Below, piece by piece: positions 60,215 to 64,000 of a stretch of 64,000 bases of DNA; the first letter of the stretch is position 1; the number at the start of each line of letters is the position of its first letter. The stretch lies in the NCBI GenBank assembly GCA_040954595.2, contig CM082581.2, positions 10,974,001 through 11,038,000 of the forward strand. Reading direction: 5' to 3'. The translations under genes and the position numbers were made by a program. The notes below the pieces were generated by a model that searched no databases, was not told the DNA's origin, and saw only the letters and a list, made by a program, of their open reading frames with translations. The DNA is from Balanoglossus misakiensis. Taxonomy: Eukaryota; Hemichordata.

Positions 60215-62946
60215 ATGCTGCTCCGTCTTCATCGACTTGCATTGTTTGGGGACAAGGGTAGCTGGTTGAACAAAGCTATTTTCAGTCCGTCGCCTGCCCA
60301 GATTAGACATTTTAAATCGAGCAGTGTTTTCGGGATGCGCCTTGTACAGTTTACTGAGAAGGTGGGGGGCGTGTTCGCCCGAGTTGGCGTCGAGTTGTGT
60401 GACGGTGGTGATGTTGTTGATCTATCTGCGTGCGACAACACCGTTCCAGATGACATGGTGAGCTTTCTAAATGGCGGGGAAGCTCTGATCGAGACAGCCA
60501 AAAAGTAAGAAATATGTTATTTATATTGACTATTACGCCCGATGAGCAGTTACCTTGCTAGGATTAGGATTTTAACCAAATCGTATACATTCACTTATGC
60601 AACAAGAACAAAGTATGGGCTGATTGGGCTACCACTTTTGTTTCACATATAAACAGATTATAATTTATGCTGACCATTAATCTTGCAAGGTCACTTGTAC
60701 AATGTCACCATGGTATGCCTTTTGTAACAGATGGCGAGTGGCCTCAAAGTCATTCAAAAATTAGTTTTATTTCATTGGCAGTGACCATGATGTATTAAAT
60801 GTAATTATTGCAAAAAATGGTAATGACTATACTTCTATCACCCTGCTTTCTCTGTACTTCAAGTCTCACTTTCTATTGATGGGAGGGGGGGGGGGTCATG
60901 ATGTCATTTGTTTCAAGGTTAGATAGTTGAATCTGCTTGTTTCTTTTCAGGGCTGTGAAATCACAAAAGAATGTGATCCCAAGAGATCAGATCCGGTTGA
61001 AAGCACCTATCACAAGGCCGGACAAAGTGTTGTGCGTCGGCAACAACTACCGAGACCACTGCGCCGAACAGGGGGTGCCTGTCCCCACAGAACCTGTCAT
61101 CTTCAGTAAGTTTGCCAGCTCCATTATTGGGCCCGGAGATGATATCGTCTATCCGGATGTTTCCAACACCCTCGACTGGGAAGTGGAACTGGTCATTGTC
61201 ATAGGCAAAGCCGGGAAGAACATTAAGGTAAGGGACAAATTGTTTGATATTTTGAGGGGGAGGTGGGGGGGGGGTAACTGGAGTATTCATGAAGCCATAA
61301 ATTGAATCAATGTTTATTTTTTGCAGGAATCTGATGCAATGGGACATGTTTTTGGTTACACGGTCGGACACGATGTCAGCGCACGAGAGTGGCAGTTGCA
61401 TAAAAATGGTGGACAATATTTACTAGGGAAAAGCATGGATACATTCTGCCCCATTGGACCAGCTATTGTTACCAAAGATGAACTTACCGGTAAAAGTTTG
61501 AAGTCACTCCTTTATTTCTCAGGCATTCTTTTGTTTTGTCTGACCAGTAAATGATGATGATTGGTGGCAGTGTTGGAAATGACGATGACGATGATGATGA
61601 TGGTGATGGTGATGGTGATGATGTACCAGTACATCTTTGAGTAATTATGGCTTTTGCACTATTTTATTTTCAGAGCCACACAACCTTGGCTTGCGATGTC
61701 GGGTGAATGGTCAAACAATGCAAGACAGCAAAACAGATCAGCTGGTGTTTAACACTGAGGCTATAGTGTCATTTATTTCCAAGTAAGTTATAGCAGTCAG
61801 AAAAACCATATACGAAAACATCCATGCTCGGCCATTAAACCTGTATACCAAAGATAGGACAGTGCTTTCAATTTTACGACTGTACATCCTGAAAATAACC
61901 ATGTCCCTATAACAAAATTAATGGTCCCGCATGTGTCTATTGTACAAATTGCCTCCACAATGTCCCGGGGGCATGATCCCTAGATATATATATATACTGG
62001 CATTCTTTTGTTGTCGTTCACTTATTTACTTGTATTTAATTCAATTCAACCATACGATGTTTGACAGTGTTATTCAAATCACCAGTTGTATACTCTGAGT
62101 TGAGTTTTCCAATAGCCATATACAATATACACGCAAAAAAGTAGGTGAAAAACATCTCCTCCCCCCCTGTACATTTTAGAGTTAAAGAGGACAAGCTGAC
62201 CCCATGTTAGTGTGCAGTGAAGCAAACCATAGGAGTTCAGCATTGTTTGTTGGACCATCCTTGGAACAGAGCCAATGTGTTCTTTCTGAAGGACCAAGAT
62301 GTTGAATGTTCTTATCAATTGTCTAGAGCCTTAATTGCTTCTTTGGGAATACTTGATATTGAGTATGTGTGTGAGTAAGTCTGTCTGTCTGTCCGTCCGT
62401 CCGTCCGTGCGTCCGTCCATCTGTCTCACTGTCAGCTTCATACCAGACAGCTGTCATAATTCCAAACAAGTAAACAGAGGGATTAGGAAAATATGTACCA
62501 AACAAAATCAATCATATCCATCTGTTAACTCTCAAATTAATCTACCGTAAACATTTATGGAAGCATCATCGCCATTGAAACCATTTTTTATATCGTTATA
62601 GGTTTGTCACGTTACTTCCTGGAGACATTATATTGACAGGCACTCCTCCTGGTGTTGGAGTCTTCAAGAAACCTGACCCCATATACCTCAAGGTAAGGGG
62701 TGGATCATTTGATATCCGGGGGAGGGGGGGGGGGTTAAGTAATTTTGAAAAAAAATGTTAACAGTCGGCTGTGAAAAAGAACAAACACAGGCGACACAAA
62801 TACTGAAAAATCTCTATAACATGCAGTGTTTCGGGTTTTAATCTCTTACTTTCATCATGATTCTGTTTTATTTTTTTTTGCAGAGAGGGGACATTGTTGA
62901 GTGCGAGATAGACGGTATAGGAACTATCACTAATAAAGTTGTTTGA
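60215..62946 (+). CDS. FAHD2: FAHD2, fumarylacetoacetate hydrolase domain protein
   Basis: A complete gene of six exons: 60215-60504, 60951-61227, 61327-61489, 61674-61782, 62602-62692, 62884-62946. Phases match and the total is 330 aa (human FAHD2A is about 314). The N-terminus is basic and free of acidic residues until a downstream 'MRLVQF' ([12 protein letters not shown]...), which suggests a mitochondrial leader. The FAH fold follows: '[16 protein letters not shown]', '[17 protein letters not shown]', the metal-binding Glu pair in '[12 protein letters not shown]', the Asp of '[10 protein letters not shown]', '[15 protein letters not shown]', '[15 protein letters not shown]' and a final 'NKVV'. 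FAH-family members act on C-C bonds of acylpyruvate- or oxaloacetate-like substrates; I do not infer a precise reaction here. All splice sites are GT-AG. It lies head to head with the HTH gene. Confidence 0.96.
61228..61275 (+). repeat. G-rich 5' end of FAHD2 intron 2, resembling intron 5
   Basis: The first 48 bases of this intron (gtaaggg..., tttgatatttt, then G5-A-GG-T-G10) align with the start of intron 5 at 62693. Runs of three or more G near a 5' splice site are known splicing enhancers and can form quadruplexes. Confidence 0.5.
61551..61623. repeat. Imperfect GAT/GGT trinucleotide microsatellite
   Basis: atgatgatg, gacgatgacg and ggtgatggtgatg units in FAHD2 intron 3. Noncoding simple repeat. 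Confidence 0.75.
62379..62427. repeat. GTCT/GTCC microsatellite
   Basis: Imperfect gtctgtct to gtccgtcc tetramers in FAHD2 intron 4. The unit changes by one base partway through, as in the larger ATTC/ACTC array. Confidence 0.75.
62693..62738 (+). repeat. G-rich 5' end of FAHD2 intron 5, resembling intron 2
   Basis: gtaaggggtgg, tttgatatcc and G5-A-G11 follow directly after the donor. It shares the order of elements with the start of intron 2. Confidence 0.5.
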
Positions 62947-64000
62947 ATTCCTGTGATCAAGTTGACAAAATAGAAACGGATGCAGAGATGCGATGGATAT
63001 GAACAAAAAAAAATAGTAATATCCAGGACATAATTTCAAGTAATAGTTATAACTTAAAAGAAAGGCTGAATGCTTTGTTTTGTTTGTTTATGTTTGTTTT
63101 TAGCTTAATCCATACCAGTATGTTTACAGGGTATTTAAGAACTACCCCCACTATGTTCAATTATAGAATTTTGAGTCAGAGGCTTAAGTAATGTATTAAT
63201 GTATTCTTTGAATATTCTTAGAAAGAATATAGATGAACGATAATCATTGAAGATTACACTCTAAGTGCTTGTAACGTTCAGTAACCTCATTCTTGACAAG
63301 ACATTATTTTGAATCATGAGCAAATCGTCTTTTAAGATTGGTGGTGAGCAGGATAATTCTGGTAACTGGTGAATGTTATGTTAGACTTCCCAAAAATTGA
63401 CATTGTAGTGAAATATCTTTGATTAGACATTTGTGGAGGACCAGGTTGTAATTTCAGTACTTGGGTGACAATTGTGAGCACATCTCATGTCTGACTCAAA
63501 GACAACCCGAAAGTAATGTCAGATGAGATGATTCAATATTTGAATTAAAGATGTAAATTTCTTGCCTGGGGCACTTAATCCATGTGCTGTGATATGATTT
63601 TTTTAATATTATCAGATTTGGTCAGAGATCGGTGTCCCTGATCCTCCTATAGTTACACTGTGTACACACAGTTGGTTTACATGTACAATGTATATGGATG
63701 TACACAAACACATTTATAGCATACCACTTGTTTTTCATGACTTTTATTTGCATTACACAGCTATATTTCAAATTGGGCACAAAGTGTACAGCAGGTGATT
63801 GTAATATTTCCTTCTTCCCTAATGGAAATCGTGGATATTCATTGCACTCGCTGTTTTATAGACAATTTCCCTCTACCCATCTGCTCCTATAAGAAAACAA
63901 ATGGTAAAAGAAAAGGCACGTTTGCCACAGATGGCGCACTTTTACCTAACAGTATTAAAAAATGAAGTAACTAGTATTATTCGTTTCAAAGTAAAAGAAT
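62947..64000. other. FAHD2 3' flank; no further gene seen
   Basis: AT-rich sequence after the FAHD2 stop. An AATAAA overlaps the last codons (62929-62934) and an ATTAAA occurs near 63545; either or another could direct polyadenylation. No coding frame of note. Confidence 0.45.

Overview
The window is animal (metazoan) nuclear DNA. It shows multi-exon genes with GT-AG introns, a low-CpG-bias noncoding background, microsatellites, and no sign of operons. The gene set and exon structure fit an invertebrate deuterostome: CIAO1, a D2-like amine receptor, a W07G4.4-type M17 aminopeptidase pair, and FAHD2. A lancelet or hemichordate is my best guess, inferred from compact introns of 100-300 bp in the enzyme genes and from frequent 'acatgta' words. 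The species cannot be fixed from sequence alone.

Layout: (1) 1-1523, minus strand, the 5' five exons of CIAO1, a WD40 protein of cytosolic Fe-S assembly, running off the left edge. (2) 1524-2304, a short spacer, probably a bidirectional promoter, with a decayed tRNA-like stretch. (3) 2305-3147, plus strand, a small three-exon gene of unknown function with an apparent one-base frameshift in a T5 run. (4) 3148-15533, about 12 kb with no convincing gene. (5) 15534-40732, plus strand, a two-exon D2-like biogenic-amine GPCR (399 aa) split by a 24-kb intron. The intron holds tandem repeats, a compound ATTC/ACTC microsatellite and a few antisense open frames. (6) 40733-44345, the receptor's 3' flank, with a long open frame broken by one stop. 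(7) 44346-48290 and 52738-56819, minus strand, two tandem M17 leucyl-aminopeptidase-like genes with matching exon boundaries. (8) 57157-59649, minus strand, a single-exon 830-aa acidic protein with two helix-turn-helix-like regions and a 56-aa duplication. (9) 60215-62946, plus strand, a complete six-exon FAHD2 gene with a probable mitochondrial leader. (10) 62947-64000, its 3' flank.

The genes are not an operon and work in different processes: cytosolic Fe-S delivery, amine signalling, peptide turnover, and mitochondrial FAH-family chemistry. CIAO1, an aminergic GPCR and FAHD2 also sit near one another on human chromosome 2q11, so this may be retained ancestral synteny. Exon boundaries below were read by eye from splice sites and protein continuity; phases were checked by arithmetic.
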